Origin: Duganella sp. Root336D2 | GTDB taxonomy: Bacteria > Pseudomonadota > Gammaproteobacteria > Burkholderiales > Burkholderiaceae_D | DNA length: 64,000 bases | Assembly: GCF_001425005.1 (NCBI RefSeq) | Contig: NZ_LMDB01000004.1 | Span: 135,108-199,107 of the forward strand | Reading direction: 5' to 3' | Part shown: positions 54,542 through 62,616 of the stretch, piece by piece | Numbering within the stretch: position 1 is the first letter of the stretch | How the letters are laid out: each line of letters begins with the position of its first letter | Made by a program: the position numbers and the translations under genes | The notes under the pieces: generated by a model | What the model was told of the DNA's origin: nothing | The model's database searches: none | The model's input: the letters and a program-made list of their open reading frames with translations, nothing else

Positions 54542-55372
54542 TCAAGGCTGGCCGGCCCGTTTGCGATCCGCCAGCGCGATGGTGGGCGGGACCAGCGAGC
54601 GATACAATTGGCCAGTTGCCGCATCCCATGCCATCACGGCATCTTGCTGCCGCAACACTGTTGCCATATCACCGCGTGCCACCGGCCCGGTCAGCGCCGG
54701 CGCCGCGCCGAGGCGGAAGGCATTTTCCATAGACTCTATCGCAAGCGGGCGCGCAAGCTCGCGCGCTACAGCCTCCGGAATCCCGGCCGCCTGGTAAGCA
54801 CGCAAGGCAGCGTCGATCACGGTGACCAGGTAATTGCTCGCGAATACCGCGGCAGCGTGGTACACGGTCTTGGCAGCAGGGTCGATTTGCACGGCCCGCG
54901 CGCCGATCGCGGCCAGCGCAGGCAGCAGTACGTCCAGCGCTTGCCGGTCGCCCTCCACGCCGCAGAAGGTGCCGGCGAAGCCCGCCGCCACCGCCTCCAC
55001 ATCGGCAAAGCTGCGGATCGGATGCACGCTGGCGAGGTACGCGCCGGCCGCACGCGCAGCCTGCAGCCGGTCGGATGCCAGCGCCCCGCTGCAATGGAAT
55101 ACCACCGCACCCTGCAAAGGCACGGCCGCCGCCAGCGCTTCGCAAGCCGGCACGATCTGGTCGTCGCCGACAGTCAGCATATAGACCTCGGCCGGACGCA
55201 ACGCGGCATACGATACCGCGCCGGCGCCGCTGCCGATGAAAGCAGCCGCCCGCGCCGCGCTGTCGGCCGAACGTGCCAGCACATCCTGCACGGCAAACGC
55301 GCCCGCCGCGGAAAACAGGCGGCCCAGGACGCGGCCCACGTGGCCGCCGCCAACTACGGTCAATCCGCGCAT
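54542..55372 (-). CDS. Rossmann-like and DUF2520 domain protein
   Basis: 276 residues. The N terminus GLTVVGGGHVGRVLGRLFSA is a dinucleotide-binding Rossmann loop (about 1-115). A helical DUF2520 domain follows (KTVYHAAAVFASNYLVTVID then LARPLAIESMENAF), resembling the dimerisation domain of ketopantoate or pyrroline carboxylate reductases. Substrate unknown. Its ATG overlaps the stop of the DUF924 gene (TGATG). Last gene of a five-gene minus-strand run. Confidence 0.85.
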   Translation of the reverse strand: MRGLTVVGGGHVGRVLGRLFSAAGAFAVQDVLARSADSAARAAAFIGSGAGAVSYAALRPAEVYMLTVGDDQIVPACEALAAAVPLQGAVVFHCSGALASDRLQAARAAGAYLASVHPIRSFADVEAVAAGFAGTFCGVEGDRQALDVLLPALAAIGARAVQIDPAAKTVYHAAAVFASNYLVTVIDAALRAYQAAGIPEAVARELARPLAIESMENAFRLGAAPALTGPVARGDMATVLRQQDAVMAWDAATGQLYRSLVPPTIALADRKRAGQP

Positions 55373-55956
55373 CAGAAACTCGACCCCGGCTGCTTGAGGA
55401 ATTCAATTTCCTCCGGCGTCGACTCGCGGCCGAGGATGGCATTGCGGTGCGGGAAGCGCCCGAAGCGGCGAATCACCTCGTAATGCTTCTTCGCGAAGTC
55501 CAGCATGCCTGCATAGCCCGTCGAATCCGCAGCGAGCATCTCGAACAGATCGACACAGCGCATCTGCATCGACAGGTTCTCCGAATGCTCAAGCGGCATG
55601 TAGGAAAACGCACGCTGGGCCGGCGGCAAGGTCTGGTTGGCGCCTGAATCATCCAGTGCCTTGGCCGCCTCCAGCGCCAGTTCATCGCCGGCAAAGGCCT
55701 TCGGCGTGCCGCGATAGACGTTGCGCGTGAACTGGTCCAGCACAATGATGCGCGCCAGCGTACCCTGCGTACCTTCATCGTCCCACTGCCGCAGCCCGCC
55801 CAGCAGCCCCTCTTCGACCACATCGCCGAATTGCTGGAAAATCGCGCGGTCGAATGCATCGTCCTTGCGCCACCACTCGGGGCGCTGCATATTGTGGCCC
55901 TTGGCGCCGATCGGCAGGAACCAGAAATCGAGAACGTCTTGTGAATGGATGACCAA
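55372..55956 (-). CDS. DUF924 family protein
   Basis: 194 residues. VLDFWFLPIGAKGHN and IIVLDQFTRNVYRGTPKAFA are the hallmark blocks of DUF924, an all-helical TPR-like family of unknown role. YMPLEHSENLSMQMRCVDLF and RFGRFPHRNAILGRESTPEE follow as usual. In the run between the MgtC and DUF2520 genes. Confidence 0.92.
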   Translation of the reverse strand: MVIHSQDVLDFWFLPIGAKGHNMQRPEWWRKDDAFDRAIFQQFGDVVEEGLLGGLRQWDDEGTQGTLARIIVLDQFTRNVYRGTPKAFAGDELALEAAKALDDSGANQTLPPAQRAFSYMPLEHSENLSMQMRCVDLFEMLAADSTGYAGMLDFAKKHYEVIRRFGRFPHRNAILGRESTPEEIEFLKQPGSSF

Positions 55957-55965
55957 ACCTGTCTC

Positions 55966-56709
55966 CTAGTTGCGTGCGTGGGTGACCTGGAAGCTGTCGA
56001 TGCCTTCGTAATGGGTCATCTCTTCCGCGATGCGCGACAGCGGCGAACCGCTGCGCTTGCTCAATGCCAGCGCGACAAAGCGCCATTCCAGTTTGCCCTG
56101 GTCCATGCCGATGGTCAGCGAGCCGCCGGCGATCTGGTAACCGCGTTCCAGCGCCATGGCGCGCAACTGGTCTTCCTTCGGCTCAAAGCCCGGCTTGAAG
56201 CGCATGGTGATTGCGATTGCGTGGCGCGACGGCAGCCACGCCTCAACCTTGGACAGGAAGATCATCGACATCGCGCACAGGAAAGCCAGCCCCATGGCGC
56301 CCAGGTAGAAGCCCAGCCCCACCGACACGCCAATCACCGACGAAGCCCAGATCGACGCAGCTGTCGTCAGGCCCGAGATATTGAAGCCCTCGCGCATGAT
56401 CACGCCCGCGCCCAGGAAACCGATGCCGGTTACGATACCCTGCACCACGCGGGTCGGATCGGTGCCCACCAGCTCGGACATATGGCCGCCGAACCACAGC
56501 GACGGGTAGCCGCATACCACCGTCAGCGCGGCCGACGCCATGCACACCAGGCCATAGGTACGCATGCCCGCCGCTCGGCCGTGGTACGAGCGCTCATAGC
56601 CGACCAGCAGGCCAAGCAGGAGCGCACCGCCGATATTCATCAAGATCACGAGGTTGGTCGCCAGTTCGCCGGACGACCAGTAAGCACGCAGGAACTCTAT
56701 GCTGGGCAT
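55966..56709 (-). CDS. MgtC/SapB family membrane protein
   Basis: 247 residues. Five membrane helices (about 20-175) with GALLLGLLVGYERSYHGRAA and the conserved MRTYGLVCMASAALTV; GIVTGIGFLGAGVIMREGFN and GLTTAASIWASSVIGVSVGL complete the MgtC pattern. The C-terminal cytoplasmic part of about 70 residues is ACT-like. Family members help growth at low magnesium or modulate ATP synthase in pathogens; role here unknown. Confidence 0.92.
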   Translation of the reverse strand: MPSIEFLRAYWSSGELATNLVILMNIGGALLLGLLVGYERSYHGRAAGMRTYGLVCMASAALTVVCGYPSLWFGGHMSELVGTDPTRVVQGIVTGIGFLGAGVIMREGFNISGLTTAASIWASSVIGVSVGLGFYLGAMGLAFLCAMSMIFLSKVEAWLPSRHAIAITMRFKPGFEPKEDQLRAMALERGYQIAGGSLTIGMDQGKLEWRFVALALSKRSGSPLSRIAEEMTHYEGIDSFQVTHARN

Positions 56710-56721
56710 AGCCGCCTCACT

Positions 56722-56985
56722 TTATGGTTTTGGTGTTTTCTTGGCTGCGAGCTGCTTTTCGAATGCTACATCGAGTTTGCTGACGCGTTTCACTTTTTGC
56801 GGTCCTTGCGCGTTGACGAAGGCGACAAAATCGTCCAGCTCCATCGGCGCGCAAAGCGGCGGCTGGCCAGGTCCTTCCGTCAGGAAGAAGTGGCCGCTGC
56901 CGGTCATGGTCAGCGAATAGGCCTGGTTGCCGGAGCGCTCTTTCAGGCGGGCCAGCGCGTTGGATGCTTTGGTGGAGCGGCTCAT
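56722..56985 (-). CDS. Small hypothetical protein
   Basis: 87 residues, no known family. Basic, with a central ALTMTGSGHFFLTEGPG-like segment (YSLTMTGSGHFFLTEGPGQP), then PMELDDFVAFVNAQGP and a Lys-rich tail. Its ATG overlaps the stop of the M24 peptidase gene (ATGA) and it lies 12 bases before the MgtC gene, so operon position supports it as real. Confidence 0.7.
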   Translation of the reverse strand: MSRSTKASNALARLKERSGNQAYSLTMTGSGHFFLTEGPGQPPLCAPMELDDFVAFVNAQGPQKVKRVSKLDVAFEKQLAAKKTPKP

Positions 56986-58772
56986 ATTGCCTCGGTCTTT
57001 TCATTCAGCCAGCGCAGCGCGTCGCCGCTGACATGCCTGGACAGTCGTTGACGCACTGTGGCGTGATATTCATTCAGCCAGCGCACTTCGTCTTCGCGCA
57101 GCAGGGATTTGTCGATGCAGCGCGTATCGATCGGGCACAGGGTCAGGGTTTCAAAGCGCAGGAATTCGCCGAATTCCGATTCCGGCGCCGGCACGTTCAG
57201 CACCAGGTTTTCGATGCGGATGCCCCACTTGCCGGGTCGGTAGATGCCGGGCTCGTTGGAGGTGATCATGCCCGGCTCCATTGCGGTATGCGCATCCGGC
57301 GGGGTGGAAGGCGAAATCGACTGCGGGCCTTCATGCACGTTGAGGAAGAAGCCGACGCCATGGCCGGTGCCGTGGCCGAAGTCGATGCCGGCCGCCCACA
57401 GCGGCGCACGGGCGATCGCATCCAGCATCGGCGACTTCACGCCGCGCGGGAATCGGGCGACGGATAGCGCCAGCATGCCCTTCAGCACCAGGGTGAAATC
57501 GCGCTTGTGCTCCGCACTGATGGCCCCCACCGGCACCACGCGCGTAATGTCGGTGGTGCCGCCAGTGTACTGGCCGCCGGAATCGAGCAGCAGCAAGCCA
57601 TCGCCTTCCACTACGGCGCTGCCTTCCGCCGGTGCGCGATAGTGCATGATCGCGCCGTTGGCATTGAAGCCTGCGATGGTGCCGAAACTTGGGCTGACAA
57701 AGCCGGGACGGCGGCGGCGTGCTTCCAGCAGATGCTGGCCGATGGCGTATTCAGTCAGCGGCTCGCGCTTCTGGTCAGCCAGGGTTTGTTCCAGCCAGCT
57801 GAAGAATTCGCACAAGGCCGCGCCATCCTGCTCCATCGTCGCCCGCACATGATCGGCTTCGCGTGCGGTCTTGCGGGACTTGGCGAAGGTGGTGGGATTG
57901 ACCGCTTCGATTATCTTCACGCCCTCGGGCACGGACTGGCGCGTGCCGAAAGTAATGCGGCGCGGGTCCAGCAGCAGCGTGCTGCCGGCAGGGATCGTGG
58001 CCAGTGCCTGCGCTGCTGCTTCGTAGGGCTCGACAAAGACCTGGTCGGCCGCCAGCAAGCCCGCCAGGCCTGGCTCAATCTTGCCGGCGCCGACGAACAG
58101 CATGGCGCGCTCCCGGTCGACCAGTGCATGTGAAAGGAAGATCGGGTTGTAGTTGACGTCCGAACCGCGCAGGTTGAACAGGTAGGCGATATCATCCAAC
58201 GTCGAAATGATGTGGTGGGTCGCTCCCTGGCGCGCCATTTCGGCCCGCAATGCCGCCAGCTTGGCCGCGCGGGTCATGTCGGCATAAGGACGCTGGTGCT
58301 CGAAGATCGGGGCATCCGGCAGGTGGGGACGATCGGTCCACACCTCTTCCAGCAGGTCCAGGTCGGTGCGCAGGGCAATACCGCGCGCCTGCAGCAGGCG
58401 GGCAATCGACAGGCCCAGAACCGCACCATCCACGGCCAGCACCTGGCCCGGCTTCAGGGTCTCGGCCAGCCAGTCCACATACTGCACACTTGCGCCCGAT
58501 GATATCTTCATCAGCCGCACGCCGGTACCGGCCAGCTCCGCTTCCGCCTGCGTCCAATAGCGGCCGTCCGTCCAGACGCCGGCAAAATCCTGGGTGACGA
58601 TGAAAGTGCCGACCGAGCCGGTAAAGCTCGACAGCCATTCCCGCCCCTGCCAGCGCGCCGGCAAATATTCGGACAGATGGGGATCGGAGGAAGGGACCAT
58701 GCAGGCATCAACCTGATGGCGGCGCATCGCTGCGCGCATGGATTCAAGTCTGGTGCGGATTGATTCTTTCAT
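56982..58772 (-). CDS. Xaa-Pro aminopeptidase, M24B family (long form)
   Basis: 596 residues from ATG 58772. Two creatinase-like N-terminal domains (about 1-305) precede the pita-bread catalytic domain. Metal ligands are visible: the two Asp in LLLDSGGQYTGGTTDITRV, His in FGHGTGHGVGFFLN and the two Glu in MITSNEPGIY and GIRIENLVL. Removes N-terminal residues before proline. Length matches the eukaryote-like three-domain type rather than E. coli PepP. Start of a five-gene run. Confidence 0.93.
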   Translation of the reverse strand: MKESIRTRLESMRAAMRRHQVDACMVPSSDPHLSEYLPARWQGREWLSSFTGSVGTFIVTQDFAGVWTDGRYWTQAEAELAGTGVRLMKISSGASVQYVDWLAETLKPGQVLAVDGAVLGLSIARLLQARGIALRTDLDLLEEVWTDRPHLPDAPIFEHQRPYADMTRAAKLAALRAEMARQGATHHIISTLDDIAYLFNLRGSDVNYNPIFLSHALVDRERAMLFVGAGKIEPGLAGLLAADQVFVEPYEAAAQALATIPAGSTLLLDPRRITFGTRQSVPEGVKIIEAVNPTTFAKSRKTAREADHVRATMEQDGAALCEFFSWLEQTLADQKREPLTEYAIGQHLLEARRRRPGFVSPSFGTIAGFNANGAIMHYRAPAEGSAVVEGDGLLLLDSGGQYTGGTTDITRVVPVGAISAEHKRDFTLVLKGMLALSVARFPRGVKSPMLDAIARAPLWAAGIDFGHGTGHGVGFFLNVHEGPQSISPSTPPDAHTAMEPGMITSNEPGIYRPGKWGIRIENLVLNVPAPESEFGEFLRFETLTLCPIDTRCIDKSLLREDEVRWLNEYHATVRQRLSRHVSGDALRWLNEKTEAI

Positions 58773-58872
58773 AGCGCAATCATACCCCGATTGCGCCATA
58801 ATGCCTGGCTGCCGCTGCTTCCAAGCGGAAATGGAGAGAGAATTGATACCTGAAGATGTGCGGGCCTAAATC

Positions 58873-59628
58873 ATGCGCCGGCTCGCGGCTGCGGAAGCCG
58901 AACACAATGTACGCGTCTTGCTGGCAGTAGAGTCCGGCAGCCGAGCCTGGGGCTTTGCCTCGCCGAACAGCGATTACGACGTGCGCTTCATTTATGCGCA
59001 CCCGCGCGACTGGTACGTGGCAGTCGACCTGGAAGAGAAACGCGACGTCATCGAATACGAGATCGTCGATGAGATCGACATCAATGGCTGGGACATCCGC
59101 AAGGCGCTGCGTCTGTTCCGCAAGTCAAACCCTGCATTCGTGGAATGGCTCCAGTCTCCAATACTGTACCGTTCGCACGGCGGTTTCGCAGACAGTGCCC
59201 GCGCGCTGCTACCCAAGGTGTATTCCTGCGAAAACGGCACTTACCATTATAGGAGCATGGCAAAGACCAACTATCGAGGCTATTTACGCGCCGATATGGT
59301 GCCATTAAAGAAGTACTTTTACGTGCTGCGTCCTCTGCTGGCAGTTCGCTGGCTGGAGCGTTATGGCACCCCCGCACCGATCGAGTTCGGCAAGCTGCTG
59401 CATTTGCTGGAAGGCGAGACGGAACTGCTCGATGCCATCGCAGCACTGCTGGAGAAGAAGAAAGGCGCGCCGGAAATGGGACTCTCCGAGCCAGTCCCAT
59501 GCCTTAACCGCTTTATTGAGACAGAACTCGAGCGGCTTGAACGGCCGGATGTGGTCCGCTTCCGGAGCAGCGACGTGAACGGCGAGCTGAACCAGCTATT
59601 CCACGCTGTGCTCGCCGAGCAGGCCTGA
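58873..59628 (+). CDS. Nucleotidyltransferase, YcgL-type, possible lost N terminus
   Basis: 251 residues from ATG 58873. GSRAWGFASPNSDYDVRFIY holds the nucleotidyltransferase GS plus Asp-x-Asp metal motif; DEIDINGWDIRKALRLFRKSNP and EWLQSPILY are typical of the bacterial RNA-repair-associated polymerase-beta-like family. In frame upstream, TTG 58843 with GGAGAGAGA before it starts IPEDVRA but meets TAA at 58867, two codons ahead of the ATG. The natural start may be that TTG, cut off by a nonsense change, with reinitiation at 58873. Function in the family is not settled. Confidence 0.85.
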   Translation: MRRLAAAEAEHNVRVLLAVESGSRAWGFASPNSDYDVRFIYAHPRDWYVAVDLEEKRDVIEYEIVDEIDINGWDIRKALRLFRKSNPAFVEWLQSPILYRSHGGFADSARALLPKVYSCENGTYHYRSMAKTNYRGYLRADMVPLKKYFYVLRPLLAVRWLERYGTPAPIEFGKLLHLLEGETELLDAIAALLEKKKGAPEMGLSEPVPCLNRFIETELERLERPDVVRFRSSDVNGELNQLFHAVLAEQA

Positions 59629-59633
59629 TCCAG

Positions 59634-60440
59634 CTACATGCGCGGCACGCCATCACGATTAACCGTGATGGTGCGCCCAGGTTCCGTCGAGAGTTGGGCG
59701 CGGTGTTCAGTGCCGCGGAAGTCGTAAGTCACGTCCCAATATTGCGGCGTGCGGCTTGGAATCGATTCGCAGCGCTGGACGTTCTGGGCGTATTGGTTGC
59801 CGGTGTTGCGGCCGACGTTGGAGCCGACAGCCGCACCTGCAATCGCGCCGCCGACAGTGGCGATATCGCGGCCGGAACCGCCGCCCACCTGGTGGCCCAG
59901 CACACCGCCGATGAGGGCGCCTGCAATGGCACCCGCGGTGCCGCTGCCGCCCGAGGCTTCAACCTGCTGGCGCTCAACCCAGCAGCGCTGTTCCGGCGGG
60001 CCGACAACGGCGCGGGCGGAAGTGATCGGCGCTTCATACACGCGTTCGCTCGGCCGCATGCGGTATTCATAATTTGGCTGGGCTGCCGGTTCAGGAGCAT
60101 ACGCCATTTCATCCACTCGACGGCGTGACGACACGGCGCGGATCGACGAGATATTGTCATTCAGGCCCATGCCTTCCAGCGACTCATAACTGCCGCGCCT
60201 CAGGATCCTGCATTCGCCTTCGAAGTTGGGCAGCGGGCAAACCTCCCAGCGGCCACGTTCAACCACCACGGACGAAGCGCGGTTATCGAATCCGGCACTG
60301 CGCAGGTCGCTGATAGAGCGCGTAACGTTAACCGGGCGGCCGCGCCAGCCTTCCCGTGGATAAAGCGTGATTTGTGCAAGAGCTTGCGCGCTGAAGAGAG
60401 CGATCATGGTCGCCAGCGCAGTTCTGATTGGAAAATTCAT
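59634..60440 (-). CDS. Exported beta/gamma-crystallin and glycine-zipper protein
   Basis: 268 residues. Signal peptide (IRTALATMIALFSAQALA). A crystallin-like domain (about 22-105) has ITLYPREGWRGRPVN and WEVCPLPNFEGECRILRRGS, two Greek-key units. A linker leads to a glycine-zipper segment (TAGAIAGALIGGVLGHQVGG, then VGGAIAGAAVGSNVGRNTGN), of Rickettsia 17 kDa antigen type, and a C-terminal strand region. Likely outer-membrane associated. Role unknown. Confidence 0.85.
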   Translation of the reverse strand: MNFPIRTALATMIALFSAQALAQITLYPREGWRGRPVNVTRSISDLRSAGFDNRASSVVVERGRWEVCPLPNFEGECRILRRGSYESLEGMGLNDNISSIRAVSSRRRVDEMAYAPEPAAQPNYEYRMRPSERVYEAPITSARAVVGPPEQRCWVERQQVEASGGSGTAGAIAGALIGGVLGHQVGGGSGRDIATVGGAIAGAAVGSNVGRNTGNQYAQNVQRCESIPSRTPQYWDVTYDFRGTEHRAQLSTEPGRTITVNRDGVPRM

Positions 60441-60613
60441 GATGTCCTCCGATACAGATCAGGTACGTGCAGCATGCCCCGGCTACAAGGGCTGGTCTGT
60501 TCGGGAACGCGCGTTACTTAGTAAACTGAACCTCCCGGCTGGGGCACCCGTGCGCGGCATTTCCTGGCAACAACATATAATTACAACAACATTACTCACC
60601 TGCGGCCAACTCC

Positions 60614-61165
60614 ATGAAATTGAAAAGCAAATTCGCTGTGCTGGCCATGTCGGCACTGTGCATAACCGTCCCTGCCTGGGCCGCAACCGTCAATCCAGTT
60701 GCCGCAAAGACCGAACTGAAGCTGAAAGACGGCGTGAACGACATCAAAACCGGCGATATGGTTGTCCGGATCGTGAAGAGCTATGTCTCGACCGCGACTG
60801 CGAGCAGCCACAACGTATATACGGTTTTCATCCTGCCAGAGAAAAATGAGACCCAGTGGCTGCTTGTCACCAATTCAGCCATGGATGGCGATGACTTCAA
60901 CTTCTCGAACTCCGAATCCGGCGACTCCAATCGCCGGGCAGTGACCTTCTATAAGACCAGCGAGGGACTGTTCGCTGTACAGGCTGAAAAGGAAGGACTG
61001 GGCGAACCTGCCAACAACATGAAAAAGACCAGCGTGAAAATCCGTGTGTTCCAGTTCAATCAGAATTGGGACGTCCCCATGTTTAACGGCACCGGTGAAA
61101 TGAAGTCGAAGGCGCGTTATATGGACGCCAGCGATGCTCTGCAAAAAGAGTTCTTCATCAAGTAA
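60614..61165 (+). CDS. Exported hypothetical protein
   Basis: 183 residues. Signal peptide (KLKSKFAVLAMSALCITVPAWA). Mature part beta-rich, no Cys: VVRIVKSYVSTATASSHNVY, FILPEKNETQWLLVTNSAMD, TSVKIRVFQFNQNWDVPMFN. No family recognised. Followed at 16 bases by a second exported gene, so the two probably form an operon. Confidence 0.7.
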   Translation: MKLKSKFAVLAMSALCITVPAWAATVNPVAAKTELKLKDGVNDIKTGDMVVRIVKSYVSTATASSHNVYTVFILPEKNETQWLLVTNSAMDGDDFNFSNSESGDSNRRAVTFYKTSEGLFAVQAEKEGLGEPANNMKKTSVKIRVFQFNQNWDVPMFNGTGEMKSKARYMDASDALQKEFFIK

Positions 61166-61181
61166 ATCTGGAAAATCGCAA

Positions 61182-61787
61182 ATGAAAAAATTCGCTGCAC
61201 TTGCCGGGCTGGTCAGCGTTCTCGCCACGGCCCATGCTCAAGAAGAACCCGTGGTCGGGATCTGGCAGAAACTCGCGGTTAGCGACAAGGGTTTCAAGCT
61301 GGTGGCGCGGACCAACTATATCTTCACCAACAAGCCGCTTGCTAAGGAAACCGTCTTTTCGGCAATCCGGGTTGCAGACCCGCTGGACGTTATCTGCTGC
61401 CTCAAGGTGAAGAACCTGAAACCGCTGAAGCTCCAGGATGTGATCGCCAAATACAGCATGGACGAGGAGTTCGTCTCGCACATGAACAACGTCAAAGGCG
61501 CCGAGTTCGTGTACGAAGCCGTCCCGGTGGACAAGGCAGAATGGAATCCTCTGATGACCACTATCATGAGCGGAGAAAAGAACCCGGACGATCACTCGCC
61601 ATACACGGCGCCGGTCATTTCGGCCAAGCTCGGTGCGGCAGATGAAAAGCTGAAGAAATTGGAGCTTGGCCCGACCAAAGCCAAGCTAAAAATCACCTAT
61701 CCCAAGAACGACGATAAGGCGATTTATCAATTCACGATCAATAACAAGAAGGTCGTCCTCTCCGAAGAAACCTTTCCGCACGATTGA
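61182..61787 (+). CDS. Exported hypothetical protein, partner of the preceding gene
   Basis: 201 residues from ATG 61182 (signal MKKFAALAGLVSVLATAHAQ); the frame extends back to 61134 inside the preceding gene. Lys-rich mature part with one Cys pair (VICCLKV), ending in LGPTKAKLKITYPKNDDKAI. No family recognised. Codon use is like its neighbour's. Convergent to the Crp/Fnr gene with 10 bases between stops. Confidence 0.7.
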   Translation: MKKFAALAGLVSVLATAHAQEEPVVGIWQKLAVSDKGFKLVARTNYIFTNKPLAKETVFSAIRVADPLDVICCLKVKNLKPLKLQDVIAKYSMDEEFVSHMNNVKGAEFVYEAVPVDKAEWNPLMTTIMSGEKNPDDHSPYTAPVISAKLGAADEKLKKLELGPTKAKLKITYPKNDDKAIYQFTINNKKVVLSEETFPHD

Positions 61788-61797
61788 GCAGCCCGGC

Positions 61798-62481
61798 TCA
61801 CGCTTCAAAGCGACGCAAGCCGTCCAGGTCGAGAATGCGGATACCGCCGTAGTCCACGCGCAACAAGCCCTGCTTTTCGAGGACTTGCAGCGCCTGGTTG
61901 GCGCGCTGCCGCGAGGAACCCGACAGCAGGCCAACCTCTTCCTGCGAAATCTGCACCAGCCGTTCAATGCCGGGATACAGGTGGGAATTAAATAGTGATG
62001 CAAGGCACCGTGCAACGCGCGTGTCCGGGTCCAGCAAGCGCTCGTTTTCCACCATGCCGATGAACTGACCCAAACGTTCGTTGAGCTGCATCAAGAGGAA
62101 CCTGGTGAAGGGTAGGCTATTCTCGAGCAGGTAGTGGAAAGTGACGGCCGGCATGCGTGCAATGCGGCTGTCACGCAGGGTCATGGCGTCATATCGGCGG
62201 CATTCATCTTTGAGTAATGAACCTTCGCCGAACCAGCCTCCGGGCGGTACCCCAGTAAATGTGACGCTTTTTCCGTTTGGCGAAAAATTATTCATTTTCA
62301 CCATGCCCGAAATAATGCCGATCCAATTATCGACAATTTCGCCTTTATGGCAAACGAAGCCTCCTTTGGGAATGAATTCCTCGTAGCAGGTCGCCTCTAC
62401 CCGCGCTAATTGCTCCTCGGTGAGCACTGGCGCCCAGGTGGAACTGCGTATGGCTTCGATCAGGCTGGGTTCATTTTTCAT
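61798..62481 (-). CDS. Crp/Fnr family transcriptional regulator
   Basis: 227 residues. Cyclic-nucleotide-type beta roll (about 25-115, GIISGMVKMNNFSPNGKSVT and PPGGWFGEGSLLKDE), dimer helix, then Crp-type HTH (about 165-220, LVQISQEEVGLLSGSSRQRAN). No FNR iron-sulfur Cys cluster, and the phosphate-binding Arg of Crp is not obvious, so its signal is unknown. Divergent from the acyl-CoA ligase gene, its probable target. Confidence 0.9.
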   Translation of the reverse strand: MKNEPSLIEAIRSSTWAPVLTEEQLARVEATCYEEFIPKGGFVCHKGEIVDNWIGIISGMVKMNNFSPNGKSVTFTGVPPGGWFGEGSLLKDECRRYDAMTLRDSRIARMPAVTFHYLLENSLPFTRFLLMQLNERLGQFIGMVENERLLDPDTRVARCLASLFNSHLYPGIERLVQISQEEVGLLSGSSRQRANQALQVLEKQGLLRVDYGGIRILDLDGLRRFEA

Positions 62482-62514
62482 TGTTGTTGCGTCGCACCAT
62501 CAAAAGTCGACGAA

Positions 62515-62532
62515 TTGTCTTTGAAATGACAA
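62515..62532. promoter_or_regulatory. Candidate operator between regulator and ligase genes
   Basis: TTGTC-N8-GACAA is a dyad with 5-bp arms in the divergent region 62482-62616, of the size expected for a Crp/Fnr-family dimer. It could be chance. Confidence 0.35.
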
Positions 62533-62616
62533 CTTTGCGACATAGCTCACGCTAATATCATCACACAAAAAGCGCACTACTACTAAAAAGCGCAGCTAAT
62601 AATCCAAGGAGACACC

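Noticed and set aside
54421..54624. 67-codon minus-strand frame in the spacer before the hypothetical gene at 54012
   Set aside because: Mostly overlaps the DUF2520 gene in another frame, with no ribosome site or conserved feature.
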